A DNA stretch of 64,000 bases from NCBI GenBank assembly GCA_008694505.1, contig VZDJ01007753.1, forward strand, positions 24,238,639 through 24,302,638, in the 5' to 3' direction. Source of the DNA: Cyanoderma ruficeps. Taxonomy: Eukaryota > Chordata > Aves > Passeriformes > Timaliidae. Each line of letters opens with the position of its first letter. Position 1 is the stretch's first letter. The notes under the pieces were generated by a model that saw only the letters and a program-made list of their open reading frames with translations, was not told the DNA's origin and did no database searches. This document shows positions 34,701-49,069 of the stretch, one piece after another. A program made the position numbers and the translations under genes.

Positions 34701-37700
34701 TGCATATGTATATAAAAGGTTGCCAGAATTTTTGTCAAATATCAGCACACTGAGTATTAGCAATACTTCTTAAGTTATTTTTCATCCTGATATTGTCTTA
34801 ATTGGCTGAATGCTCAAATGTTATACAACTGCATACAGTACAAGACAAGATGGCGGAGACAGTGGCTGTGACTGTTTATAATCTGATAGTGTGGAAAAAA
34901 GTGCCAGAATTATTATTTATGTCTTTATTATACCTTTATTAAAAGAAATAGCAAGGCTTAGGGCATTCAAACAGAGATAACAACTGAAAATTTTACAAGG
35001 TGTTTTACGAAGATTTGATTTGTAAACACCTTTCCCTGCTAACTTTGCCTATCATTCTATTGCAAAGATTTTTGCTGTGACCTCCTTTATTTTGTTAGAG
35101 ATTAAAAATCACGTACATTAATGTATTCAGGTGCAAAAAAAGTTGTGAAATTAAATTAGGTCCTATTGGTTTAAAAATGGGATACAGAAATGAATGTGAT
35201 AATGACTGTCATAAGGAAACTTTCCTTTTATACTTTAAAGCACAGTTTTTCTGTTCTGTCCCCTTCTCTATAACTTTATTTGATTAAGTAGTTCTATTCT
35301 GATCTTATACTAAAAATAAAAAACAATTGAAATTTAGTCTGTGTTAGCATGAGGGGCTTTCAGTCTGCCATAAGGCAAATTCTGCTTAGTGTCAAGGGCA
35401 TAAGTAAAGGCAAAGAATGAGCTCATTTCATGTTCCAGTTCCATGAAAAAATCAAAGTTGTTCAGTAGTTAATATCTTTTCTACCCAAATATCCTATTAA
35501 TTAAAGAACTGTGCTCTACTCTTTTCCTCCAGGACCCCAAACCTCATAAATTTTGGTTCTTTGGGTTCAAAGTGATCTCAAATTCATTTCTCCCTAATCG
35601 GTTAGCTCATTAAGCAACTTTAACCATCTTATGTAACAGCTTTTATGTTAAATAAATTATAATAAGGAATCAATAGTGAAGCTAGCTTGATCAGGAAGAG
35701 GATCAAAGCTTTATACACAGATTATTTGCTGTATGTCCTTGGAGTGTGATCTCTATGAAATTAAGGGCAGACGCTTAATAATCTACAAAGAAATTTTTAT
35801 ATTCCAAGTACACAGGTACATGACCAGTCTCATGTGCCTATGGGTTTTCAAACAGTCGCAAAAACTCAAGTATGTACAGGTAAAAACACAAATCACTTCA
35901 AGTTACTTAAGTCTTGCTTTTTGGATGTTAAAATTTTTAATAAATTTATAAACAATAGCATAAACAAAACACTTCTAAACTTTTTTTCTCTTAAATAACT
36001 GTCTTTTTAAATGTTGTATTTACATAGTCATTCCTCCATAATTTACATTCTCTAACATGTGATTAAGTAATATCAGGTTTCTAATTTTCCAGCACTATAT
36101 AAAATAAGGTTTCTTTTCTGGGAAATTAGGCAATGTTCGTATTGGTTTTAATATTTAATGAATGGCACAAATGTGCCAGTTCACCACTTCTTGTATGAAA
36201 GCAGTGGAGAAAGAAAACGGGGAAAAAAGCTAAGGTTCTTTTGTAGAAAAAATGTCACCAGGAACACAAACAATTCTTGCTGAAAGTTTTACTCTTCTCT
36301 GGAGAACCCCTTTCTAAAGTGTGTTGGGGGGTACAGCTTTTATTATCTCAGCGATTTGCAGGTAATACCTTCTTTGTGTATGAATGGAAGGACAGTTTAT
36401 TCTAACTGCCAGCTCCAATCAACTTGTGACCTACAAGTGAAAAAGGCAAGGTTTGCTTTGGTCTGGTGTGACTTTATTTGGCTTGGATTTTTTAATCAAG
36501 TATCACCAGTAATAAAGTTTCCGTAACTGAAATTCATCTTCTAAATTGGTTGATGACATGGGAGAAAGAATAGAATAAACATTCTTTTTCTTCCATAGCC
36601 TTCCTTACAGCAAATAAATCTATTAAAAGCTTTCTTACTAAAAGCAACAGATTCTGAATGCTTAGGGGTATCTTCAGAGGGGAACTGACCCTAGAGGGTT
36701 ATAAGAAATGTTCCACCCTCACAACTCCCAGCTTTAGTCACCCTTTCTTCCTTGCAGCACTTGATATTATTTCTCTCTGTTCTCAAAATGAGAAAATAGC
36801 TCATGGGAATTGTTTCTTTGCTGTACCCAAGTAATCAAGCTCCAGAAACAAATGAATACAACACAACAAGTAGGAACAGAACAGCTCACTTTTTCTGTAA
36901 GTTTATATTTTATTGTCAAAATATAGCAAACCCATGTCTCATCACCTGCTATTTTCAATCATCTGGTGGAGAAAGGGCACTTCCTTTTCAGAGTTTCTGC
37001 TATACACAGGGACTGGAGCTGGTATACACAGGGAAGTGATACTCCAATTTCCTTTTGTTATAAAAACTTCCTTGATAATAGTTATAATTTTTTTTGGAGT
37101 GCATGTGTTTTCCATTTTTGAATGTTTCAAACTGATTGTAATATGAATATGTTTAATTATTGTTTATCTGGTTCAAAAATTGAGAGTTTTAACTTTGGAG
37201 TGAGAAGATTCAATACTGTTCTCTTCACCAGGCACTGTGGTTATTCATGATTTTTATAATCCTGCACCTTCTGTGTCTCCCAAATTTGTTGGTCCACTCT
37301 ATAGTTACTGAGCACTGAAAGTTATGTTGAAAGATCTCTGCTGTTCAGAACCCATCTCCAAAGACTGTTCTTTACTCACGTATATACAGAAAGCTTTTGC
37401 TGCATACATGATGCCAGGAAGTCAGGCTAGAGATTTTCAAATACCATGGTAAAGACGAGGCCATTTCCAAGTGTCTTATCTAGCATGTCCAGATCAGTGC
37501 TATTCAGCTTCTAAATAATCATCTATGCCATAATAATAGTCAGCCCTGAGGCTGATCTGCAATCTTAATTAAACTGTTGTGAATTCAGTTCATAATAATG
37601 AATTAATTATCTGTGGTAGTGTCCCTAAATTTCAGAGAAAGAGACCCACTTCACAATTGGCATGGACTCAGATGTATGTAGATGGTAATCATGGCTAAGC

Positions 37701-40700
37701 TGACAGCTAAATAGTTTTTAATACTGCATGAACCCAGTCAGGGCCAGCTGCTGCTGCTCTGGATCTAATGCTTTTATTCTCTCTCTGAAGTAAGTTTATG
37801 AAGATTCTGAGGGCAGGTGTCCACAGGTCTCTTAAAGAGTTCTCAACAATGTCACTTTGTATTGAAGATTCGCATTGGAATTTAATTCGCATTAGGATTT
37901 TAGAAGTTCTCAGTATCTTTACAAAGCAAAGTATGCATGTTATGGTTGGGGACTTCAAAAATTATTTTTGTTTTGTTTCTTAGAGTATTACTGTACTGGG
38001 TGATAGTAGAAAAATAATGTCTCAGTATGACACGTACTATTCTGCAAACATCAGTTTTCAGATCAGCATCCGGAGAGAGAGAAAAATGGTTGATAGGTAC
38101 AAAACTATCTTCTCACACATGTAATCCTGCAAGAAACAAAACTTTTTAAACTACTGGTAATTAGAAATATAGGTCATAAGAATATTTCCCAAATACTGCC
38201 ACCGATGTAATATCTTGTGTACCAACGTTTCTCTTCCCATGTTTATAACTTCTTCTTTCTCTTAGCCTCAGTCTCAAACGCTGTTGCTCAAGAAGTTCAT
38301 ACAGTATTTTAAAGGAAATAGAATACAATAAATACTGAAATACTTTTTATCTTGGTCTGAGTATGATTAGTCTACCCCCAAACAGATGGCAAAATCAAGT
38401 ACCATGTGAGACAGAACCTTCTCTTACAAAGTTATCCTACTCAATGCTGTACCCACCTGTCACCCAGCAAATACTGCCTTGCTCTGGTGTGTTGCCTGAG
38501 CTCTCTCTCATGTTTCTAGTTCTAGTCCAGGACAGGTTGGGCTCTCTCTTTCCTCCAGACCATTTTGGTTAAAGTTGGCCCACTGATCCACCTTAGGAAT
38601 CGCATACCCAGTCTTCATTTTGCACTTTTCAGTTTCTTTGCCTCGCTGACTTAATATTTTTTGTAAGGAACTATATTATTTTATTTACTTCAAGCCTTCT
38701 ATCATTTAGTTATATTTTGCTCTTATATCACAGAACCAGGATAGGAAATTTCTTTGTTTTATTTTTCATATATGCTTATTTGATCATTGATTATTTCATA
38801 CATATCTCTGGTTTCCACTTTTTGCTGTCAGAAAAAAATTGCATTTTTTTCACATTCCTATTAGTTCTTCAATGACCTTGAACATTCTTATTTTATCTGA
38901 ATTCCTTGTATTTCTTCCTTTATTTATTTGTTATTGTGGTTAAAAAATTAATTTTTGCATTTAACAAATTATTGCCAAGTGTTTAACCTCCTCTGTATTC
39001 CTAACTCTAAAGTTTCTTAACTTTTTAAATACACTGAGCAGAGTATTTTTCTCAAACTGCATAACTGATTTATTAATCATTTACATTTGGATATTTGTCA
39101 TTAGAGTCCTTGTGAAACTGCCACCAAACACCTGAAAAGCAGATCTCCTGTGTGAATAGATAAAATACATTCCATGAATAATATTACAGCCAAATGGTAA
39201 CTTTATATAGGACAAACTATTCATAGATTGGGACATTCTGAAAATAAGGCTCTGTGACTTAAATAATTTAATAGTTTGTCAAAATTAAGATTTTTAAATT
39301 CTTAGATTATAAAGAATACATCTCTTCAGATATTTTTTCAGTAGCTGTATAAATTCAATGTGAATGGTTTCAATGCAGAAGGAACATATTGAACACTACA
39401 TTCATGAGGGAAAAACCTTTAAAATTAGATGCTTATATTAGACTGCTTAATGTCTGTTGGATATCAAGAGCAGAGAGAGGAAAATCAAAAAATTACATGG
39501 CTATCCAAGCCATTTCCAGGAATTTTACACAATGCCCAAAAGGCATCTAATGTCTTTAGGGTTCAAAAGTGCTACCTAAGTCCTTCAACCATCTTTAGAA
39601 ATGTTATACTTTAAAAAATGGCCTATTATGCAAAGATGCATCTCCTACTACTGAAACTAAAACAATGGGTGTAGGATTGTAATTCTAAGGCAATAATTTA
39701 AAAGATGGAACGTTAAACAATAATAACTCAACTAGCTTTAGTCACAAAATAACCTTTTCTAACCTTTCCTGCCTCTTCTTTCCTTCTTTTTTTCCCAGCA
39801 TTTCCCCTAAAACTGTCTCAAAAAAAAAAAAATGGGGCAGTAGATGTTCAAAGGTATTATTAATGTTGCTGTCACAGTAGTTTCTTGTCCACTGGGAAAT
39901 TGCTCATTTATGGTGAACCAGACCTCGACTACAGATGGAGCTTTATAAGTTAAAAAAAGTTCCCTTCTCAATAATAAGGGAAGAACTTTGAAATAATACA
40001 TTAAAAATGTCACTGAGGCCACTGTAGATGACTAATGAGTGACTTAAAAAGGATGAGTGCAATGTTTAGTCTTATAAGATTATTTATTGACTGTACTTTT
40101 ACCTTTTGTCTGTTTTTTGATTGACCTTTTTTGAAATATAAGAATTTCTCTGTGTCTGTCACTGTGCCTGTAAGGTTTTGGTGCTAAAGATTAATGGATG
40201 AAGATATACCACAAAAGTTTTTTTTTTCTCTTTTCTTATTATATTTTAAAAGGGAAATAAGGCACTGCTACCAATGCTACTTCTATGCTAATGACAGTCT
40301 GCATACTTGCAGTTACTTGCAGGAATCAGTTTTCCTTTTCAATCACATACTTGGCATCTACAAATTTGTTTTAAACAGAAAAACTTGTTTTAAACAAAAC
40401 TACTACTGCGAATAATAACTTGTGTGCTAAAATCTGGATAATTGCATTGATTAAATGTTAAGATTGATTTAAATTAGACAACAATTATTTAACAAACTGA
40501 TTCATAACAGGAAAAAAACACACTAGAATAGTTAGAAATTGCATTAAGAATTGAAAGCAAAAACAAACCCACAACCTTGATCCCTCCTCTGACGGAACTA
40601 AGAAAAGGCAGTTTCAAATTTTACTGTAATATCCAGAAAATAAAACATATTTGATATCTCAGGAACAGGAAAAACTTGGTATTTAAGTGAGAGCAAATGA

Positions 40701-40857
40701 CATTGAGCAGGAATTGGTGTGATTTTACCTTTCTGATGAGTCATAACCAACGAAGCAGTCTAATGCTCATGAAGCGAAACTAGTGACTAAAGTGAGAAGA
40801 ATGCAACTGGCAACATCAAGGAGGCAGTGAAGGAGAATATGCATCTCACACACATTA

Positions 40858-41467
40858 GCTCAGTGTCATCCTGGCCTATATCAGGAATGCTGTGGCCAGC
40901 AGGACCAGGGCAGTGATTGTCCCCATTCTCAGCACTGGTGAGGCCACACCTCACACCGTGTGTCCAGTTCTGGACACCTCAATACACAAAAGTCACTGAG
41001 AAGCTGGAGTGTGTCCACTCCAGGACAACAGAGCTGGGGACTGGCAGTGAAGCACCAGTCATGAAGAGCAGCTGAGTGAGCTGAGGGTTATTTAGCCTGG
41101 AGAAAAGGAGGCTCAGGGGAGACTTTATTGCTCTCTACACCTGCCTGGAAGGAGGCTGTAGAGAAATGGGGATCGGTCTCTTCTTCCACGCTGCTGGTGA
41201 CAGGACAAGAAATGGCCTCACATTGTGCCAGGGAAGATTTATGTTGGATCTTAGGAAAAATGTCTTCAATGAAAGGCTGGTCAGGCACTGAAATAGGCTG
41301 CCTAGGGCAGTGATGCAAACACCATCATAAAAATATTGAAGAAGCATGAAAAGATATGGCACTTGAAAACATGATTTAGAGGTGAACATGTTAATTGTTA
41401 ATTGTTAATTGTTGGACTCAATGACTTAAGTGGTCTGTTCCAACCTCAATGATTTTATGACTCTATG
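40858..41467 (+). mobile_element. CR1 LINE, 5'-truncated, about 610 bp
   Basis: A forward CR1 covering the end of the reverse transcriptase frame and the 3' untranslated region. Landmarks in order are GTGTCATCCTGGCCTATATC, GGCCAGCAGGACCAGGGCAG, CTCAGCACTGGTGAGGCCAC, GTCCAGTTCTGGACACCTC, TTTAGCCTGGAGAAAAGGAG, GGTCTGTTCCAACCTCAATG and the terminal octamers ATTTTATG (41452-41459) and ACTCTATG (41460-41467). Frames are broken, so it is inactive. Near the end, where CR1 normally has a single TTAATGGTTGGACTC-like block, this copy has three TTAATTG units (41391-41411). Short frames in this interval on both strands are repeat shadows. Confidence 0.95.
41391..41411. repeat. TTAATTG x3 expansion inside CR1
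   Basis: Three exact tandem copies of a 7-bp unit lie within the CR1 3' region just before GTTGGACTCAATGA. The related CR1 block normally holds a single copy, so the expansion arose after insertion or in the source copy. Confidence 0.9.
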
Positions 41468-44400
41468 TGGTTTAGAGAAAAAAAAATGGAGAAAAGTAAA
41501 AGAAAAAAGGGACATTTCAATGTTTTTGCAGAAAAAATAACTCTGGTAACTTATCAGGCAAATCTGCTCACTGTGTATAGAGTTCTAGTAGGAGCCTAGT
41601 GAGTAAATTAAGACAGAAACTTTCATATCTAATGTGGAGAGGAATAAAATCTCTTGTGAAACCATTTTAGAAATACTTACAGAAGCACTTTACAAATTTG
41701 AGTTGGTAAAAAGTCAGAAAGAAAAAATGTATTGTTTACTGTGAGATTATCCAACCTTTAGTATAGAATTCAACCCCTTGAACTGTCCTGCTTTTATTTC
41801 TTTGTTTAGATTAGTATTTTTCACATAACTACTGTCTCTCTGCTTCTAGAAACCATGATCTTATACTTGAAATTTTTCTCAATTATTTGGTTCTCAATGG
41901 CAGGTGGTTTCTTTATTCTCTTCCCTCTGCATATGTCTTTTCTTTTTCAATTTAATCCCCTCTCCTCCCATCTCCTCTCCTGTCAATGTGTGGGCTTCTG
42001 CTCTTGCAAAATTGCAATAATTTGATTTATTCACATCTGCAATGACAGAGAATTTTTGTGAAGTTATAGTGTCTCAGCTGACATGGAATGGCTTTTTAGC
42101 TCTAGCAATTTGTTGGTGTGTCTAAGTCTTCATATCTCTTTCTAAGCTTTTTTCAAATGTTTTAAAAATCTAGTGGAGATTTCATATTACATATATTGTA
42201 ATCTGTCTCTTATGGGAGGTATCAAACCACACACTTTAGTTTTTTCATCACTAGGCTCATCGAAACTATCAGGACAGTTTACATACCTGAGCTTCAACAA
42301 GAGCTTTATAAATCTTATTTCTCAGAGAGGTACCAATACCACATTACTTTTCAGTCTCTGAACTGCCACATTTCTCTCTGTCTGCCTCAGTTTCCATGCT
42401 TCCATTTTTCATCCTCTCTCAGGCAACATCTACAAGGCTACATAGCTATCATAACTACCCCTAGACCTCAAGTAACACTGACAGTGTGATCCCTAGAACA
42501 GGCCTGGCAAGAGGGCTGGTTGCTTTTGCCTGCTCAGGGCACCGCTGCATTGTCCAGGTGTCTGCTCGCCACCATGAGCCACATGGAGCTCATGTGTGTG
42601 AAATTAGCATCCAGTGCTTGCATAGCAAGAATTTGAGCACTGATCTCCCAAACGCTAACTGATCTTCTAAGACAAAAGATTCTCAGAGACAGAGCTGTGC
42701 TTATTGCTTGACAGAATATTAGTATGGGAGAGAGGAGAGAAAAAAGACTAAAACTCTGTAGGTTGCTCTTCAAGCATTTGTCAGGGATATGTAGCATAGA
42801 GAGTCATTGAGATTTTAGTCCCAGGAAATTTGAGATAAATAAGCAAAAGTGATACAATTTTCAGTGGAATCGCTGAAAAAAACCTCTCAAATCGCTCCAG
42901 GATATCTTGGTTCTGTATATACACAGGGAAATTAAATTCAAGTTCTGGCTCCAAATCTCTTTCTTATGAACAAGTAACACTATTCCTTGTGAGTGTTGCA
43001 GTTGGAGGCTGATCTTATTTTTCATGGATAAAGGAGACTATGAAAATGTCTTAATGTAATAAAATTAAAACCTTAAATAGATGGATCTTTGTTGCAGACA
43101 GGAAGGCACATACCTCCACTTAGAACAGGCATTTAAGAACCTGAGTCATACTCTATTTTTTTTCTGTTTTATACCCAGAACATCTGTGAATTTTTGCACA
43201 ACCTCTTAGTTCTTACCATTCCTCTGCGTGAGAAGTTTGGTCTGAAGGATGTCCCCTCTAATTAGGATATGCAGTGCTGATTTTACCCTGCCTTAATACT
43301 TTTTTTTTAGGAAATACTCCAATGAAATGTAGATCAACACAGCCTAAGGTACTATGTATCAGAAGAGCCACCAACTTCTTCAACTATGCTCCTCTAGTGC
43401 TCAGTAAATGTGATGTCATTAAGCAGAGTTTAGTTGGAATGTGAAGAAGGGTAAGCAGTGTTGCAGACCTGATTTTGGCCATAAGGCACTCTTGGGGACT
43501 GTTACCATTGCTCAGCTGATGCACAGTAATTAAACTGAATTTCATTGTGTGTAAATCCCTTCAATGCTTCCTAAATCTCTCAGAAAGATCCCGGCAGAAT
43601 GACATGTACTACCATACGGCTTTCCTGCCTCTACAATACTTTTACAATTATAACCAGATGTCTTCTTTGATTCAGTACTGCCCTTAACATTCTTATTGTT
43701 TTCCATAGCTACAAGTCATGAGCTGTATTCTCTTCCTATTGTGAAACATGCCAGAGTATGTGCCTGTCTGATTAACAACATCAGACTCATGCCTTATCTT
43801 TTTACAATTGAACATACTCCATTGTGAGGATGTAAGGGAATTGAGTTAGTGATGTCTTGTATAACACTGTGAAGATTAATGTACACTGCTGAATCTCTGA
43901 CTGTAGGAGTTCCCACTGGACGACATGATGGGAACAGTAGGATATTTTATCTATGGCCGTGACATTTTGTCCTAGTTTCACGCACCACAGTACAAAGCAG
44001 TTGTTCTACTTGGAGAAGTTACTTAGAGAAATGATGTAGGCGGAATAGCAGAAAGGCAAAAATTACTCAATCAAAATGAAGCATTCCGAGACTCCTCCTA
44101 AGAAAGTGTGTTGTTTGGCAATTACTTTAAACAACTTCCTGGAGACTTGCACCTTGCAGATATGTGCTACTCTGCAGGATTCTGAATGTCAGGTGCTTTC
44201 AGTAGTTCTCACCTCCACCCAGTTTCCAGGAATTCTATAAAATTCTCGATGTGACTGTTTAATATATTTCTGCTGTGATTCCTGGTATTTGTCATGATTA
44301 GACATTGAGCTGGGCTAAAAGGCAGTAAATACAATGCTTGTTCGTATAGTTTCTCTTAGATGTCAGACTGCATCCTTCACATCCCTTTATCTCCCTTGTT

Positions 44401-44862
44401 CTGCCATTTTCTTTCTATGGTGAAAGACTTTCCAATGGCACTACGTTGCTCTTGGTCTTTACTGTCACAGGGCTTTTTAACACGTAGGTTAAAGCTTTCG
44501 TTTCCATAACTAGAGCCGACAGAGACGGTTTCATCCTGAAGCTGCTTTAATGTTAAAGGAATGTCTTCTCAGCAATTCAGCGGTATTTCAGAAAGGCATC
44601 AGAAATTAAAAAATAATGGCCTGTTGAATAGATTGCACTGGATTTTAGAGCTACTCCTGCTAGATTTCACCTGTCATATATTGGGGGAGGGGTATTATTG
44701 ATCTAGTATTAAGTGAAATTTTGGTATTTTAGAATAAAAGTATTTCCTGTGATAAGAACGATTTGTGAAACTAATGCATGAGACAGAGCACAAGATGAAT
44801 AGAGGATTTTTTTTTGACAAAAGCCCTATGAAGGCAATCTTTATGTGTTTGCACACTCTAAA

Positions 44863-44910
44863 CAAAACAAAAACAAAAAAAAGAGAAAAAATAAAAATAA
44901 AAAATAAAAA
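44863..44910. repeat. A-rich low-complexity tract
   Basis: Runs of A interrupted by single C, G or T (AAACAAAAAC, AAAAATAAAAATAAAAAATA). Simple low-complexity DNA. Confidence 0.9.
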
Positions 44911-47900
44911 GCCTTGCATGCAGTGTAGTTAGCTCTAGAGTCTCTATCACAGTACCAATTCTGGGCTGTCAGAAGACTGCTCTATTTTATTCTTTTTTTT
45001 CTCTCTGTGTGTGACACATTTTAGCTTTCTACAAAAAGGGAATAAAGGGGAAGCAGCTCTGGCTAGCCGTGGAACAGCTATTTAGCTTGCATATTGTGGA
45101 ACTGTCTTCCCTAGCTAGTTACTGCCATTTTATAACACTGCAGCATATTGGATCAAAGACTAGAACTGCCACCTCCTGTTTACAATGGGCTGGAGCAGTC
45201 ACAGAATTGTCAGGGCTACTTTCTGTCTCGGTGTGATTGGAAATAAGACTGAAAACGGTAGGTTGCTACCAACAAGTTAATTTCTCTTTTTTTATTATTT
45301 AATGTTTGGCTTTCACCTGCGATGTCCATGCAAAAAAAGCTAAAACATTTAACTCAGAATGGCAAGTGTCTTTTTTAATCCTTTCAAATATTCTTGAGTA
45401 TGCCTGGAATAACAAGCACAAATATGCATGCAATACTATTGTTTCAGAGATAATTTCAAAGGGAAAACCATAGAGACAGGAAAAAAAAACCCTAAAAATA
45501 ATCCCTGAACTGTGTTCTACATTTTTAATATATGTTATGCTGAGACAAGAGTTGTTGTTAGACTGCATAAACACTATGTCCCAAGGCTTAACACTTAGAA
45601 AGATTATTTTTGTAGCTCTGCCAGTACCAAATTTTTATAAGAGTCATCAGTGATTTTCATTTTGCAGTGACAATATGGTGTTTAAAAATATCAATTGATG
45701 GATAAGAATACTTCCTTTTAAAGGTGAAATTACATCCCAAGTATCCAGAGGGTGTTATGTGGGGGCTCTGGTAGAATAATAAGCATTTGGCAGACAAATT
45801 TCTAGTTTATATATCTGATTCATCTTTCCAGGTTTAAGAAAGTAATTTTGTCGCTTACACTCACCAAAAAGAGACATAGAGAAGAAAAACAACAGACTGC
45901 AATTTTCACACTGGACTAAAATACAAACTTTAAGATTCTCATAATTGTGTCTGTTAATGCAGGTGTCTTAGCAAGAAGATGGGCATAAGCCTCTAAAGTT
46001 GGGTTTTCAAGAGACAAAAGAAACATGAACAAGAAACATGGGTACTCACCATGTTCTTACAACACCAGCTAAGGTGGGAGACCTGTGTCTTTCTTCTGTG
46101 TCACTTCTTAAACCTTAAACAAACAATCTCATTCATTTTCCTGCATCTGCCTTGTGCAAGACCTAGGAATTCCATCATTTCTCCCATTTAGTGTTTCTAG
46201 TTGGTTATATAAGGGGTGCACGTTGTAATGTGAAAAATAATAGGATACAGATGAAGCTGTTCTGCTGCTTTCTTTCTTACAGTGGGCTTTGACGTATGCT
46301 GACATCAGAGAGCAAGATACATGCTGCCTCATGGGACCATGGATCTTGTGAGGATATTTGGCATCTATGATATGTCATCTACATGTGATTTAAGTCACTC
46401 TCAAAGGTCCAACCCTTTTGCTTATTTATTTTGTGTTTTTTTGCTGAAAGGCTGACTTGTATGTGCAAGGATCAGTCTGTGGACTCAGTGATGACTTAAG
46501 GATAATTGCTTTGAGACTTTTGAGGAGTTTTTGCAGTCTGTACAGCTGCCCTTTTGCCTTTGTGGTCTTCTACATCCAACTAGAACTGCTTATGTTTTTA
46601 GTACCAGAAGTTTCTGTTTTGATGGTGGTGGTGACTGTGCATCCATCACCATCATGCATACTGGGTGTGTAATATTTAAAGGGATTAACTTTGACAATGC
46701 TGCTGTTGCAGCGCTGTGTGTGAAATAAAGGAGTATGAATCATTTGGTACCTTGTATGGTCTGGTATATTGAAAAATTATTTTTGACACACTGACAAGTA
46801 CATATTTTGTAGAAACTTTACAAAACTTGAAAAACTTTACAATCAAAAGTTGCATTTGCATCTCTCTTTTTTTTTTTTTCTTTTGTGCATGAAAGTATAT
46901 ATTTAGCTGTAAAGCATTTGGGACTGAAAGGTATACAATTTTTTTCTTAAATGTTTTCTGCTTTCTGCATTGAGAGATCCTTAGGTTACTTAAATCTCTT
47001 CAGCACTTTTTCTAAATTCCCCTTCAAAAATGAAAAGAGACAGAAGGCTTTGCATTTTGGGTCTGTTAATGCAATCAAGAAATTATGTCAATGGAAATTA
47101 ATTCAAGAAAAAAAACCCTGCTGCTCAGAACATAAATGGGAGTTAGAAATGTGACTCCTATAATTTCCAGCCTGATTCAGTTAGACTACCATAATAAAAT
47201 AGAGTGATTATAACTACTACCCAGTTATAGCTGTATCTTTTCATTAATTACCTTTTCTCACAGACATCTAGGCTCACACATTTATGCATTAAGATTCGAG
47301 CCATGTTTTTTATTATTCTTTTCCAAACCTTAGTATCCTTGTGTGTATTTGCTCAAAAAAGAAGCCAAGAGGAACCATTTACTTTCTCTGTATTTACCAA
47401 AATGTATTAAATTAGTGGTACAAAGGACACTTATTTCATACCTGATCATCAGACCCACTTCAAATAATATTATAGTACCATTCCTGCTACTCCTTCTTGC
47501 CTTGTATATTAATTTTAAATATCTTCTTCTAGTTCTTCTCTATGTGTAACTGTTAAGTATAGAAAGGAAAGAACTCTGGTGGTTACAGGAGCCCTACAGA
47601 ATAGCTTTCTCTGCCTCAACTCCCCGTTTCAACAATTTTTTTCACATTAATGACTCAACTCTCATTGAATTTTGAAAATATTTCACCATGGAACTGAAAA
47701 GAACTACTTTCCAAGGAGAGCAACTGTGTTCTTGACATGTAGTAGATAGTCAATTACATTCAACCATTTCTTTTCTCTTTTCTTCTATCTGTAATCTGCA
47801 AGTCTTGTTTTAACAATATTATCCCAGAGGAGGAAAAAAAAATCCCTGAAATGTTTGTTAGATGAAAGGCATTCTTTAAAAAAAGAAAATATATTAATTT

Positions 47901-49069
47901 GAATACCATTACTTAGGCAACATCAGAGATTCAGCATAGCTTATCCCTTACTAAGAAGGAAAATTGCTCCAGGTATATGTAAATTTAGTCCATGCAATTT
48001 CTTTATGCTCTTGGAAAGCAACCAGTTAATCTCAGACCACCTGGACAGGCTCCCTCTTGTTTTTGCACCTAACTACTCAGTTTCACATCTGGTGCAGTCG
48101 AGAAAAAAAATAGGAAATAAAAAGTCCAGCTGGGTTGCTTTCCCTCTTCATAAACAAGAGTAACGTCAGGCATTCCTTAACTATTTCACCCGTGATTTGG
48201 ATTTCATTATTCTTTTCAGAGAACAGACTCGTTGGGATGATGACTTTAAAATCCCTTCCTTATGTTGATATTTATAAACCACAGAGGGTGGAGGTTAAGC
48301 TCTGGCCCTGTTTTCAACGCCTTCTCTCATCAGCCAAGGTCAGGAGCTGAGCTCCTGCGGGACCTTGGGTTCATAGTTTTATTGCCAATGAGTAATGCCT
48401 TGAAACTGCGTCCAGCTCTGCTGCACTTCAGAAGTTTATGTGGTGCTGTTTTTAGTATCTTGATTAAAACTTAGTAGTAAACATAAAGTAACTCTCTTGT
48501 CACTATATATTTTCAAGTTTTACTATTTTTTCACCACTCCTCTTTATGATCTGAGTAATAAATGCACCCGTATAGGTTTCTCCCTGACATTTTATGCTTC
48601 TGACTCCATTAATAAAATCTGCTATAGAAATGCTAAAACAATGTCTCAGGCAGTTAAATAGGCAGAATGACCTTATTAAATAAGTGTTTTTCAATATTTG
48701 AAAGTAAGAGATACATTTTAGATAAAATATGCAATTCACCAGTTTTGCGTTCACATTTTTTCTTTTTTCCTTTTTCTCTTTTTTCTTTTTTAATTCAGTA
48801 AAAGACAACCCAGAATTGCTCACCTCCACCTGGAAATGAATGTGGAAAGAATCAGCCTGGACAGATTTACCCTTACAGAACATAATTATGATAATAGCTA
48901 CACAGAGATTTCTTTAAGATTACCCCTATTCTTGGCATTTACTTAAACATTTGTGGAACTCTTCTTAGCTTTTCCCATTCCTTATTTTTTCCTCCTGGTA
49001 GTGCAACTTGATGATCAGGTTCAGTGTCTAATGAGGCAGCCATTCTGAACACGTAGAGACAAAGAAGAG

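Larger units (their letters stand above)
26025..40857. other. Long repeat-poor non-coding desert
   Basis: Almost 15 kb with no recognisable CR1 or LTR and no confident gene. Notable points are a locally duplicated AT-repeat segment at 27160-27295, an AGCTGGTTG/CAACCAGCT hairpin at 31708-31727, a small ACTGAAC/GTTCAGT hairpin near 33912-33929, a YY1-like CAAGATGGCGGAG at 34846-34858, and TAAT-rich sequence near 37565-37615. Frames of 60-105 codons occur on both strands but overlap each other, are AT-driven and are not recognisable. Confidence 0.55.

Noticed and set aside
48503..48883. 126-codon minus-strand frame
   Set aside because: Its centre is a lysine/glutamate run from a CTTTTT tract and the rest is unrecognisable.
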